64,000 nt of DNA from Roseburia hominis (GTDB lineage: Bacteria; Bacillota; Clostridia; Lachnospirales; Lachnospiraceae), in NCBI GenBank assembly GCA_040702975.1, contig CP159990.1:1178001-1242000 (forward strand). Direction: 5' to 3'. The notes beneath the pieces were generated by a model. The model worked only from the letters and a program-made list of their open reading frames with translations, made no database searches and had not been told where the DNA came from. Of the stretch, positions 45,289 to 53,601 are shown in pieces; position 1 is the stretch's first letter, and every line of letters starts with the position of its first letter. Position numbers and translations under genes: made by a program.

Positions 45289-46253
45289 AAAAAGGATGGA
45301 AAATATTTTGGATCGTGATCGCGGTGATCTCGGTCATGGGAATCACCTTCTGTGGAATCGCTCTTTGTATGGGAGTGAGTTTCCAAGACTTGAATTATCG
45401 ATATTCCGGCAGCAGGCTGGCAAGACTGCTGGAACGGTGGCACGATGATGACATAGATGACTTGGACGATATCCTGGAAAATGATTGGGATAACATTTAT
45501 GACGAAGAGTGGTTTGATGACGACTGGACAGATTCCGGACATCATCACCACGGCTCAGGAAAAACGAGCACTCTGTCCGAGTGCGATTTTAAAGACATTA
45601 CCGAGTTAAAGCTGAGTCTCGGAAGATGTAAAGTAAATGTGAGAACAACGGATCAGAATTGTATCCATATTGATACCTCGAAACTCTATTATCCGGAGTA
45701 CAACATGGAATTAAGCGTGAAGCACGAAGGAAACACGCTCAGCATAGTGACCCTGAAAGAAGGAGAAGTCTGGGACGTCATTACCGCCATCAAAAACCAC
45801 GAAACCAACGGGCTCGCAGGTACCCTGGATATCTATATCCCGCAAAATCTCCATCTGACCCGGGCCGAACTGGAACTAGGCGGATGCGACGCTAATTTTA
45901 CAGGACTTACCGCTGACGAAGTTACCATTCAAAGCGGAGCGACAGACTGCGATCTGGAAAATGTGATCTTCGGCACCCTAAACGCAGAAGTAGGAGCCGG
46001 CGATCTGGACCTTAGCGGCACCATCTCAGGCGATATCACCGCCAGATGCGGAGCCGGTGACATGGACCTGAAACTGACCGGAAAAGAAACCGATTACAAC
46101 TATTCCCTGAAATGCGGAGCCGGTGAAATCGAAATAAACGGCCACGAATACGGCGGCCTTGCCAGTGCCAAAAAAATAGACCACGGCAGCAGCAAAACCA
46201 TCGACATCGCCTGCGGAGCCGGCGATGTAACCATCGAATTCACCCACCACTAG
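45285..46253 (+). CDS. DUF4097 family membrane-anchored protein
   Basis: A 322-residue protein with an N-terminal membrane helix (about 7-29), then an unusual acidic stretch (about 50-85, many Asp/Glu/Trp) ending in HHHH, then a repetitive beta-strand domain (about 100-322) with recurring CGAGD/GAGD turns, typical of the DUF4097 adhesin-like fold. GTG 45285 has AGGAGG upstream and overlaps the previous stop. Function is unknown; the Asp/His cluster could bind metal. Confidence 0.82.
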   Translation: MKKGWKIFWIVIAVISVMGITFCGIALCMGVSFQDLNYRYSGSRLARLLERWHDDDIDDLDDILENDWDNIYDEEWFDDDWTDSGHHHHGSGKTSTLSECDFKDITELKLSLGRCKVNVRTTDQNCIHIDTSKLYYPEYNMELSVKHEGNTLSIVTLKEGEVWDVITAIKNHETNGLAGTLDIYIPQNLHLTRAELELGGCDANFTGLTADEVTIQSGATDCDLENVIFGTLNAEVGAGDLDLSGTISGDITARCGAGDMDLKLTGKETDYNYSLKCGAGEIEINGHEYGGLASAKKIDHGSSKTIDIACGAGDVTIEFTHH

Positions 46254-46392
46254 ACCATTTATAAGTATAGAGACCTCAGTGAAATTTTTTCATCGCATAA
46301 AAACAAAGATACTATTAAATACTTATAACAAACAGTGAGCAAAACCAACCAAATAACGATACACAGTTTTTTATCAAAAAGGAGGAACCACT

Positions 46393-46584
46393 ATGGAACA
46401 AAAACGATTATACAGATCAAGAGAAAGCCGCATGCTCTGCGGCGTCTGCGGAGGAATTGCCGAATACTTTAACCTAGACCCCACCCTGGTGCGCCTTGCA
46501 GCAGTCCTCCTCATCTTCGTCAGCTTCGGGAACGCCCTCCTGGCCTACTTCATAGCCGCCATAATCATTCCTGACGCCGTGTAG
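46393..46584 (+). CDS. PspC domain protein
   Basis: A 63-residue protein, LYRSRESRMLCGVCGGIAEYFNLDPTLVRLA followed by a membrane helix, which is the whole PspC domain. PspC proteins act in envelope stress responses and commonly sit in PadR/DUF4097 loci. AAGGAGG precedes the ATG. Confidence 0.93.
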   Translation: MEQKRLYRSRESRMLCGVCGGIAEYFNLDPTLVRLAAVLLIFVSFGNALLAYFIAAIIIPDAV

Positions 46585-46827
46585 AATAGATGAGCGCTTT
46601 ACAGTTTCTGCAATAGTAATAGATTATGATAAAACCAAGAATAAAATTTGAAAAACATGAGTTATTCCGAAACTGTAATAGTCTTTACAGAAATCTAAGA
46701 ATGAAATTAAAAAAAGAAGATATTCCAAATTGCCGAGATACTGTAACGGAAGCCGCAACATGCTTTAGACAACCAAAAACATGAAACCCGCTAATTCGTC
46801 AGTGTCCTCCCGGCGAAAAAGCGTCAG

Positions 46828-47021
46828 CCCCGCGAGAGAATATCTCTATGCAAAGCCGTAAAAAACGCCGGCACTTAGATGGCAGAAGCCGCCATACGCG
46901 GCGCCCTGGCATCTTAGTTGCCGAGCATGCCTAAAATAAGGTCCAGTGGACCTTATTTCGGTATCGCTGCGTTTTTTTCCGAGCGAGAGCGTGCTTTGCA
47001 TAGAGATATTCTCTCGCGGGG
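46828..47021. repeat. 194-bp palindromic element with perfect 29-bp terminal inverted repeats
   Basis: 46828-46856 and 46993-47021 are perfect reverse complements (29 bp). Inner segments with AAAAAACGC and its complement continue the pairing imperfectly. The centre holds AAATAAGGTCC/GGACCTTATTT (46934-46958), a copy of the dispersed hairpin repeat. No ORF is present. Size and design resemble the 214-bp element at 1655-1868, though the arm sequences differ. Confidence 0.85.
46918..46960. repeat. Dispersed hairpin repeat, copy 2
   Basis: TTGCCGAGCATGCCTA followed by an 11-bp perfect stem (46934-46944 with 46948-46958). Stem differences from copy 1 are compensatory (GTAAG/CTTAC against ATAAG/CTTAT), which argues that the fold is what is conserved. 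Confidence 0.75.
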
Positions 47022-47112
47022 CGTCCCTCTTTCACCAACACAACCTTGAATAACTTATCCCCCACCTGGCAATACTCCCACTAAAGACCATAATAATAGG
47101 AGTTGATAGAAC

Positions 47113-47316
47113 ATGTCACCAAAAAAAGAAAAGAAACTAACCCGTCAGGATATCACCCAGATGGAGGGAGAAGAAAAATTAAAATACGAAATCGCCGAGG
47201 AACTCGGCCTTCTCGATAAAGTCCTCGACACAGGCTGGCGTTCCCTCTCCTCTAAGGAGACCGGAAGAATCGGCGGACTTATTTCAAAAAAACGAAAAGA
47301 ATTTGAAAAAAAGTAA
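47113..47316 (+). CDS. Alpha/beta-type small acid-soluble spore protein
   Basis: A 67-residue protein. EKLKYEIAEELGLLDKVLDTGW and the KETGRIGGLISKK segment match the two conserved regions of alpha/beta SASPs, which coat and protect DNA in spores. The Lys-rich ends are usual for the short clostridial form. AGGAG precedes the ATG. This is the clearest sign in the window that the organism forms spores. Confidence 0.88.
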   Translation: MSPKKEKKLTRQDITQMEGEEKLKYEIAEELGLLDKVLDTGWRSLSSKETGRIGGLISKKRKEFEKK

Positions 47317-47444
47317 CAAGAATATTAACAACTATGAAGATTTTGCGACTCTGGTTGAAAAAACACATCAGGATTGATATAATTGCATGGCTAAGATGTT
47401 GCTATATGGACAGGAAAGTACCATGATGATAGACAGGTGAAGCT

Positions 47445-48119
47445 ATGGATAAAAAAATGAATGTGTTAGATGTACAGCTGGATGACTACACTGCAAAAGA
47501 TGCCATGAAAGCCGTCACTGGTTTTATGCAGACAGAACCGGTCAGTACAGTCGAGATTCTTACCGTAGATGTTCTCATGCGTGCCTCTGAGACGGAAGGA
47601 ATAAAATCCAGCTTAGAAGAACTGGATCTGGTTCTTGCAGGAGATGAAGCTATTCTCGAAGCTGCGGAAGTGACGGAGAAGAAAAAACTCCAGGATGTCC
47701 AGAACCAGAGTTTTCTTAAAATGTTGTTCCACTATTTCCACAAGAGCCGGACCAGAGTGTTTGTGCTGGTAGATGCCAAAGAGGAGATTGATGCGGCCAG
47801 GGCATTTCTGGAAGAGAATTATAGAGGAATTGAGATCGCGGGAATCGAGGTGGTGCCGGACGATGAGTCGGCTGATGATATGATCATCAACCGGATCAAT
47901 GGGGCGGAGGCAGACTGTGTCCTTGCAGGTCTTTCTTCACCGAAGCAGGAGAATTTTATCTGCCGTGTCCATGGCGTTCTAAACGCCAGATTATGGCTCG
48001 GAGTCGGCAAAGGCGGAACGCTTTCTTCGAAGAAGACCGGAGTTAAAGAACGCTTCCGTGATTTCTGGGAGCGCAAGATCCTCAAAAGAGAGGTAGAAAA
48101 AAAGCGAAAAGAAATATAA
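47445..48119 (+). CDS. WecB/TagA/CpsF family glycosyltransferase
   Basis: A 224-residue protein: NVLDVQLDDYTAKDAM at the start, EILTVDVLMRA, and the C-terminal VLAGLSSPKQENFI with WLGVGKGGTLSS are family motifs. The family transfers N-acetylmannosamine-type sugars to undecaprenyl-linked acceptors for teichoic acid or capsule. The protein is somewhat short and lacks the usual NxDG near residue 35-40 of WecG/TagA, so activity is not certain. No other glycan genes are adjacent. Confidence 0.78.
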   Translation: MDKKMNVLDVQLDDYTAKDAMKAVTGFMQTEPVSTVEILTVDVLMRASETEGIKSSLEELDLVLAGDEAILEAAEVTEKKKLQDVQNQSFLKMLFHYFHKSRTRVFVLVDAKEEIDAARAFLEENYRGIEIAGIEVVPDDESADDMIINRINGAEADCVLAGLSSPKQENFICRVHGVLNARLWLGVGKGGTLSSKKTGVKERFRDFWERKILKREVEKKRKEI

Positions 48120-48200
48120 TGCTACCTACAAGATATGGTGCGTGATTAATTATTGTAAACTATGTCTAGTTGTAAAACAGTATATTTTCAAAAAAAATCT

Positions 48201-48245
48201 GAGGAAATGCATAAAAATGTGCGATTTCCTCTTTATTTTTTTGGT
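48201..48245 (+). terminator. Terminator after the glycosyltransferase gene
   Basis: GAGGAAAT (48201-48208) pairs with ATTTCCTC (48224-48231), followed by a T-rich run. Confidence 0.85.
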
Positions 48246-48339
48246 GATTTGTATTAAAGTATAGGTTAAGTAAATATGCGTTTCCAGAATTTCGGGGGAA
48301 AGGTATTGTGGAAAATGTATAGCGATGGAGGAAAAGCGT

Positions 48340-49428
48340 ATGATATCAAATCAGATACTGCAAAACACGATTGAAGGGTTAAAAGCAATTACCAGGATTG
48401 ACCTGGGAGTAATGGATACTGACAGCAAAGTGCTGGCTACTACCTTTTCTGAGCCCGGAGATTATGAGAGTGCGGTCCTTTCTTTCGTAGAGTCGCCGGC
48501 AGAGAGCCAGGTCATACAGGGGTGTCAGTTCTTTAAGATTTATGATGAACATCAGTTGGAATATATTCTGATTGCCAGTGGCGGAAGCGAAGATGTGTAC
48601 ATGGTAGGAAAGATTGCAGCCTTCCAGATTCAGAACCTTTTGGTTGCCTATAAAGAGCGGTTTGACAAGGATAATTTCATCAAGAACCTGCTTCTTGACA
48701 ACCTTCTGCTGGTAGATATTTATAACCGTGCTAAAAAATTACATATTGACACTGAGGTGAAACGTGTTATCTTTATAGTTGAGACTTCACACGAGAGGGA
48801 CATTAGTGCGCTTGATAGTATGCGTTCCGTTCTCGGAAACAGAAGCCGCGATTTTATCACTGCGGTTGACGAGAAGAATATTATCGTAGTCAAGGAATTG
48901 GCGGAAGGAGACGGCTATCCGGAGATGGAGAAGACGGCTCAGGAGATTCTCGAACTTCTGAAATCCGAGGGGGAGGAGAACGTGCGTATTGCGTACGGTA
49001 CCATTGTGGGCGATATCAAAGAGGTTTCCAAGTCCTACAAGGAGGCGAAGCTTGCCCTTGACGTAGGCAAGATATTCTTTGATGAGAAAGAAGTCATCGC
49101 ATACAATACTCTTGGGATTGGCCGTCTGATCTACCAGCTTCCGATTCCTTTGTGCAAGATGTTTATTCGTGAGATTTTTGAGGGGAAATCACCGGACGAG
49201 TTTGACGAGGAGACACTTACCACGATCAACAAGTTCTTTGAGAACAGTCTGAATGTCTCCGAGACTTCCAGACAGCTCTATATTCATAGAAATACGCTTG
49301 TTTACCGTCTGGATAAATTACAGAAAAGCACGGGACTGGATCTGCGGGTATTTGAAGATGCCATTACCTTCAAGATTGCGCTTATGGTAGTAAAATATAT
49401 GAAATACATGGAGACGCTGGAGTATTGA
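48340..49428 (+). CDS. CdaR/PucR-type transcriptional regulator
   Basis: A 362-residue protein with a putative N-terminal sensory region (about 1-130), a central GGDEF-like CdaR domain (about 140-280) and a C-terminal PucR helix-turn-helix (FENSLNVSETSRQLYIHRNTLVYRLDKLQ). ATG 48340 has GGAGG upstream. The family regulates sugar-diacid or purine use, but here it lies 20 bp before ftsE, so its target may be envelope genes instead. Confidence 0.85.
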   Translation: MISNQILQNTIEGLKAITRIDLGVMDTDSKVLATTFSEPGDYESAVLSFVESPAESQVIQGCQFFKIYDEHQLEYILIASGGSEDVYMVGKIAAFQIQNLLVAYKERFDKDNFIKNLLLDNLLLVDIYNRAKKLHIDTEVKRVIFIVETSHERDISALDSMRSVLGNRSRDFITAVDEKNIIVVKELAEGDGYPEMEKTAQEILELLKSEGEENVRIAYGTIVGDIKEVSKSYKEAKLALDVGKIFFDEKEVIAYNTLGIGRLIYQLPIPLCKMFIREIFEGKSPDEFDEETLTTINKFFENSLNVSETSRQLYIHRNTLVYRLDKLQKSTGLDLRVFEDAITFKIALMVVKYMKYMETLEY

Positions 49429-49448
49429 TAATTAATTAGGAGGAGCAT

Positions 49449-50135
49449 ATGATAGAACTTAGAGAAGTGACGAAAGAATACTCAAAAGGGATAGCTGCGC
49501 TTAACGGTGTGAGCCTTAAGATCGAGCAGGGTGAATTCGTTTTCGTCGTAGGGGACAGTGGTTCGGGTAAATCTACTCTGATCCGGCTTCTGATGAAGGA
49601 GATTGATCCTACGTCCGGAACGATTATCGTGAACGGGCAGAATCTGAACCGTATGAGGCATCGCCAGATTCCCAAATATCGTAGGGGAATCGGCGTAGTG
49701 TTTCAGGATTTCCGTCTTTTGAAGGACCGGAATATTTATGAGAACATTGCATTTGCCCAGAGGGTCACGGAGAAATCCACCCGTGTCATCAAACAGAAAG
49801 TGCCGGCAGCGCTTTCTCTTGTGGGACTGGCACAGAAATATAAAGCATTTCCAAAGGAACTGTCCGGAGGGGAACAGCAGAGGGTAGCGATTGCCCGTGC
49901 GGTCGTGAATGAACCGGCGATTCTGCTGGCGGATGAGCCTACGGGAAACCTTGACCCGACGAATTCGTGGGAGATTATGAAACTTCTGGAAGAGGCGAAC
50001 GAAAGAGGAACTACGGTACTGGTAGTTACTCACAACCAGGAAATTGTAAACGAGATGAAGAAACGCGTTATTACAATGAAGAAGGGTGTCATTGTCAGCG
50101 ACGAACAAGAAGGTGGGTATAGAAATGAGAATTAG
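49449..50135 (+). CDS. ftsE: Cell division ATP-binding protein FtsE
   Basis: A 228-residue ABC ATPase: Walker A VGDSGSGKSTLIRLL, signature LSGGEQQRVAIARA, Walker B ILLADEPTGNLDP and switch His in VTHNQE. With FtsX it forms the divisome-associated complex that activates cell wall hydrolases. GGAGG precedes the ATG. It overlaps ftsX. Confidence 0.97.
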   Translation: MIELREVTKEYSKGIAALNGVSLKIEQGEFVFVVGDSGSGKSTLIRLLMKEIDPTSGTIIVNGQNLNRMRHRQIPKYRRGIGVVFQDFRLLKDRNIYENIAFAQRVTEKSTRVIKQKVPAALSLVGLAQKYKAFPKELSGGEQQRVAIARAVVNEPAILLADEPTGNLDPTNSWEIMKLLEEANERGTTVLVVTHNQEIVNEMKKRVITMKKGVIVSDEQEGGYRNEN

Positions 50136-51033
50136 TACATTAGGATATTCTATGAAACAAGGGGTTAAGAATATCGGAAGAAACAAGATGTTCTCGCTTG
50201 CATCAGTTGCCACGATGGCGGCGTGTATCTTCGTGTTTGGCCTGTTTTTTTCGATTATCATGAACTTTCAGTATATCGTACATAAAGCAGAGGAAGGGGT
50301 AGCGATCACGATCTTCTTCAACGAAGACGCCACCCAGGCCGAGATCGATAATATTGAGAAGAGACTGAAGGAGCGTGACGATGTAACAAAGATCAATTAT
50401 GTTTCGGCGGATAAGGCGTGGGAGACCTTCAAGGATGAATACTTTGGAGAGGCTAGTGAACTGGCAGAAGGATTTAAGAATGATAACCCACTTGCCGGTT
50501 CCGATAACTTTGAAGTTTTTATGAGCGACGTTTCCGCGCAGAAGGACGTGGTTTCATTTGCAGAGTCGCTTCCGGGCGTGCGAAAGGTGAAGAAATCTGA
50601 TGTAGTTGCAAATACACTGACCAGTGTAAATAAACTGGTGATGTATGTTTCGATTGTTATTATTGCAATCCTGCTGGCAGTTTCGGTGTTCCTGATCAGC
50701 AATACCGTTACCATGGGCATTACGGTCAGAAGAGAAGAGATTGCGATCATGAAATATATCGGAGCCAAGGACAGTTTTGTGCGTGCTCCATTTATCATAG
50801 AAGGTCTTTTGATTGGATTAATAGGAGCGGTGCTTCCGCTTGTGGCCTTATATTTTATGTACACCAAAGCAATCGCTTATATTTTACAGAAATTTAGTCT
50901 TTTGAATAATATCCTGGACTTCCTCCCGGTGACAGAAGTGTACAGAACACTCCTTCCGGTAGGGATTCTTCTGGGAATCGGAATCGGTTTCCTTGGAAGC
51001 TTCTTTACGATCAGAAAACATCTGAGAGTGTAG
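50125..51033 (+). CDS. ftsX: Cell division protein FtsX
   Basis: A 302-residue membrane protein with a first helix (about 25-45), an extracytoplasmic domain (about 55-165) and three more helices (about 178-200, 225-255 and 275-297). The stretch VFLISNTVTMGITVRREEIAIMKYIGAKDSFVR is the FtsX/MacB signature. ATG 50125 has AAGGTGG upstream and overlaps ftsE by 11 bp. The extracytoplasmic domain probably contacts the PcsB-like hydrolase encoded next. Confidence 0.95.
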   Translation: MRISTLGYSMKQGVKNIGRNKMFSLASVATMAACIFVFGLFFSIIMNFQYIVHKAEEGVAITIFFNEDATQAEIDNIEKRLKERDDVTKINYVSADKAWETFKDEYFGEASELAEGFKNDNPLAGSDNFEVFMSDVSAQKDVVSFAESLPGVRKVKKSDVVANTLTSVNKLVMYVSIVIIAILLAVSVFLISNTVTMGITVRREEIAIMKYIGAKDSFVRAPFIIEGLLIGLIGAVLPLVALYFMYTKAIAYILQKFSLLNNILDFLPVTEVYRTLLPVGILLGIGIGFLGSFFTIRKHLRV

Positions 51034-51134
51034 GAGTAATAGATAGAGGCGTGCCGGGAATTGGTGATTTTAAAGCCCGGGCAAGCGGGCGAAGGAACAG
51101 GACGGCGAAAGAGCGAAAAGTTAGGGTGATATAA

Positions 51135-52253
51135 ATGAAAAAAGGAAAAAAACTGCTGAGTATATTGATGATTGGAGTCCTTTGTATGGGAATGACCCTG
51201 AATGCAAAAGCGGACGACATCTCAGATGCTAAAAAGGAGCAGGAAAGATTGGAAGCGGAGAAAAAAGCGGCTGAGGCTGAGAAGGCGGATCTGTCCAATA
51301 AGTTAGATTCGATTATTGAGGATTTGCAGGAGACAGAGGACAACCTACATAAAAAGGAGCAGGAGATTAATGAGGCGGAGACCCAGCTTGTTGTGGCGAA
51401 AGCGCAGGAAGATGATCAATATAATGCCATGAAGCTCCGCATAAAATATATGTATGAGAACGGGAATACGGAGTTTTTTGAGATTCTTCTGGATTCTAAA
51501 AGTATCTCAGATCTCCTGAATAAAGCAGAATATATCAATAAGATTTCCCAGAAGGATCGGGAACTGCTGACGGAGTTCCAGAATATCCGTAAGGAGATCG
51601 AGGAGCGTGAGGCAGCTCTTAAGAAAGAATATGCAGAGCTGGAAGTGCTGCAGAATGAGTTGTCTGAGAAGCAGGCGAATGTGGAATCGCTTTTGAAAGA
51701 GAAGAACCTGGAGATTGACAATCTTTCCTCCGAGATCAGCAAAAATGCAGATAAGCTGAAGGAACTGATCGCGGCAGCCAAAGCGGCGGAGGAGAGAAGA
51801 AAGCAGGCTGAGAGCCAAAGTGCTTATCAGCCGAACGGCGGTAATAATCAGACGGTGATAACGGGAAATGGAACGTTATCGCATCCAATTCCGGGAGCTT
51901 ACATTACCAGTGGATTCGGATACCGTGTGGCGCCGACTGCAGGAGCTACCAGCAGGCACGATGGCATCGATTATGGTGCAGGGACGGGGACGCCAATCTA
52001 CGCGGCAGATTCCGGTACAGTGATTACGGCGCAGTATAATAGTGCCAGAGGGTATTATATTGTGATCAATCACGGAAACGGTATGCAGACCTGGTATCAG
52101 CACTGTAGTGCTATGTATGTAAGCGCAGGGCAGACAGTAAGCAGAGGCCAGAATATTGCGGCGGTAGGCTCAACGGGAATCGTGACCGGACCACATCTGC
52201 ATTTTGAAGTGCATGTTGGCGGAGTACCGGTGAATCCGCTGAACTATCTGTAA
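51135..52253 (+). CDS. PcsB/EnvC-like murein hydrolase (M23 domain)
   Basis: A 372-residue secreted protein: signal peptide (about 1-26, ending NAKAD), a long coiled coil (about 28-220, rich in Glu/Lys/Ala), a short linker, then an LytM/M23 domain (about 245-372). The Zn ligands are all present: HDGIDYG, and HLH in GPHLHFEVH, so unlike EnvC it should be catalytically competent. Its position right after ftsX indicates FtsEX-controlled septal hydrolysis. Confidence 0.92.
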   Translation: MKKGKKLLSILMIGVLCMGMTLNAKADDISDAKKEQERLEAEKKAAEAEKADLSNKLDSIIEDLQETEDNLHKKEQEINEAETQLVVAKAQEDDQYNAMKLRIKYMYENGNTEFFEILLDSKSISDLLNKAEYINKISQKDRELLTEFQNIRKEIEEREAALKKEYAELEVLQNELSEKQANVESLLKEKNLEIDNLSSEISKNADKLKELIAAAKAAEERRKQAESQSAYQPNGGNNQTVITGNGTLSHPIPGAYITSGFGYRVAPTAGATSRHDGIDYGAGTGTPIYAADSGTVITAQYNSARGYYIVINHGNGMQTWYQHCSAMYVSAGQTVSRGQNIAAVGSTGIVTGPHLHFEVHVGGVPVNPLNYL

Positions 52254-52283
52254 CATATAGCTGAATTTTTGGAAGTGGAGTAT

Positions 52284-53495
52284 ATGGAAGAACATCATAG
52301 CAACAAACAGTTTTGGCAGGGGGCGCTTGCGGGCGCCCTCGTTATGTTTCTGGTCGGAGCAGCCGTCTTTTTTGGAATGCGCCTGGGAAGCGGTAGTGCA
52401 GGGGGCGGTGAGAAAGAAAAGACGGAAGTAACTGCAGCAAATGATCAGAAACTGGAAAATTTAAAGAGATTAGTAGATGCAAAGTTTCTCTATGCAGACG
52501 AGATTGAAGAGGGGGCTATGCAGGAAGGGCTTTATAAAGGGTATATTGAAGCTCTGAATGACCCTTATTCCGTGTATTATGATGAGGAGCAGACGCAGAA
52601 GCTGATGGAGAGTACCCAGGGTGAGTATTCGGGAATCGGTGTGGTAATGTCCCAGAATATAGAGACGAAGACGATTACTGCTGTGCAGGTGTATAGCAAT
52701 AGCCCTGCAAAAGAAGCCGGAGTAGAAGAGAATGATATCCTGTATCTGGTAAATGGAGAGAAAGTGGCAGGAAGGGATTTGGCGGATGTTGTGCAGGATA
52801 TCCGTGGAGAAGAAGGGACCACTGTGGAGATCACGGTACTTCGGGGAGAGGAACTGAAGGAAGTGACGCTTGAGGTGGAGCGTCGCAAGATCGAAGTGGA
52901 CACTGTGGCGTATGAGATGAAGGATGACCAGATAGGGTATATCCGGATCACGGAGTTTGATTTGGTCACTTATGCACAGTTTACTGCGGCTTTTGAGGAA
53001 CTGGAGAAGGAAGGCATGAAGGGCCTTGTTGTGGATCTTCGGGCCAATCCCGGTGGAAATGTGGATACGGTCTGCCAGATTCTTGATTTGATTCTTCCTG
53101 AGGGGACGATCGTTTCCACCAAAGACCGGTCCGGGAAGGAAACGGTGATGGAATCAGATGAGGAGCATCAGTTCACGAAGCCGATAGCGGTTCTGGTCGA
53201 TGGAAACAGTGCCAGTGCTTCCGAGATTTTTGCCGGAGCCGTGCAGGATTATGGACTTGGCCCCGTAGTCGGTACGACCACATATGGCAAGGGTATCGTA
53301 CAGACGGTGTATGACCTGAAGGACGGAACCAGTCTGAAAATTACGACATCTGAGTATTTTACGCCAAATGGGCGTAATATACACGGAAAAGGGATTGAGC
53401 CGGATGTGGAGGCAGAGTATCAGAGAGATGAGAACGACCCGCAGGCGGATAACCAACTGGAGGCCGCGCTTAAAGCAGTACGGGATCAGTTTTAA
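52284..53495 (+). CDS. S41 family C-terminal processing peptidase (CtpA type)
   Basis: A 403-residue protease with an N-terminal membrane helix (about 13-35), a PDZ domain (about 110-200, GIGVVMSQ and AGVEENDILYLVNGE) and an S41 domain. The catalytic Ser is in DGNSASASEIFAGA and the Lys in TTYGKGIVQ. It acts outside the membrane on protein C-termini. ATG 52284 has GGAG upstream; an in-frame TTG five codons before has none. It may process the hydrolase encoded upstream. Confidence 0.93.
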   Translation: MEEHHSNKQFWQGALAGALVMFLVGAAVFFGMRLGSGSAGGGEKEKTEVTAANDQKLENLKRLVDAKFLYADEIEEGAMQEGLYKGYIEALNDPYSVYYDEEQTQKLMESTQGEYSGIGVVMSQNIETKTITAVQVYSNSPAKEAGVEENDILYLVNGEKVAGRDLADVVQDIRGEEGTTVEITVLRGEELKEVTLEVERRKIEVDTVAYEMKDDQIGYIRITEFDLVTYAQFTAAFEELEKEGMKGLVVDLRANPGGNVDTVCQILDLILPEGTIVSTKDRSGKETVMESDEEHQFTKPIAVLVDGNSASASEIFAGAVQDYGLGPVVGTTTYGKGIVQTVYDLKDGTSLKITTSEYFTPNGRNIHGKGIEPDVEAEYQRDENDPQADNQLEAALKAVRDQF

Positions 53496-53521
53496 CAAAT
53501 GAAAAATTTCGCAAATTTTGA

Positions 53522-53548
53522 GGGAATGCTTTTTGGGCATTCCCTTTT
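53522..53548 (+). terminator. Terminator after ctpA
   Basis: GGGAATGC (53522-53529) pairs with GCATTCCC (53537-53544), followed by TTTT. It separates the division/protease genes from the pyr operon. Confidence 0.8.
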
Positions 53549-53601
53549 AAGTTTGGGTATGGTATATTGAAATCATGATAAAAAAGAAAGGATTCAAGGA
53601 T

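Larger units (their letters stand above)
46585..47112. other. 528-bp intergenic region holding a palindromic element
   Basis: No gene seen. The first 240 bp are A-rich with no recognised feature; 46828-47021 is the palindromic element listed separately; the remainder leads to the spore protein gene. Confidence 0.6.

Noticed and set aside
53496..53601. PyrR-type attenuator before pyrC
   Set aside because: Only a simple terminator belonging to the upstream gene is present; no antiterminator or PyrR-binding consensus is seen.
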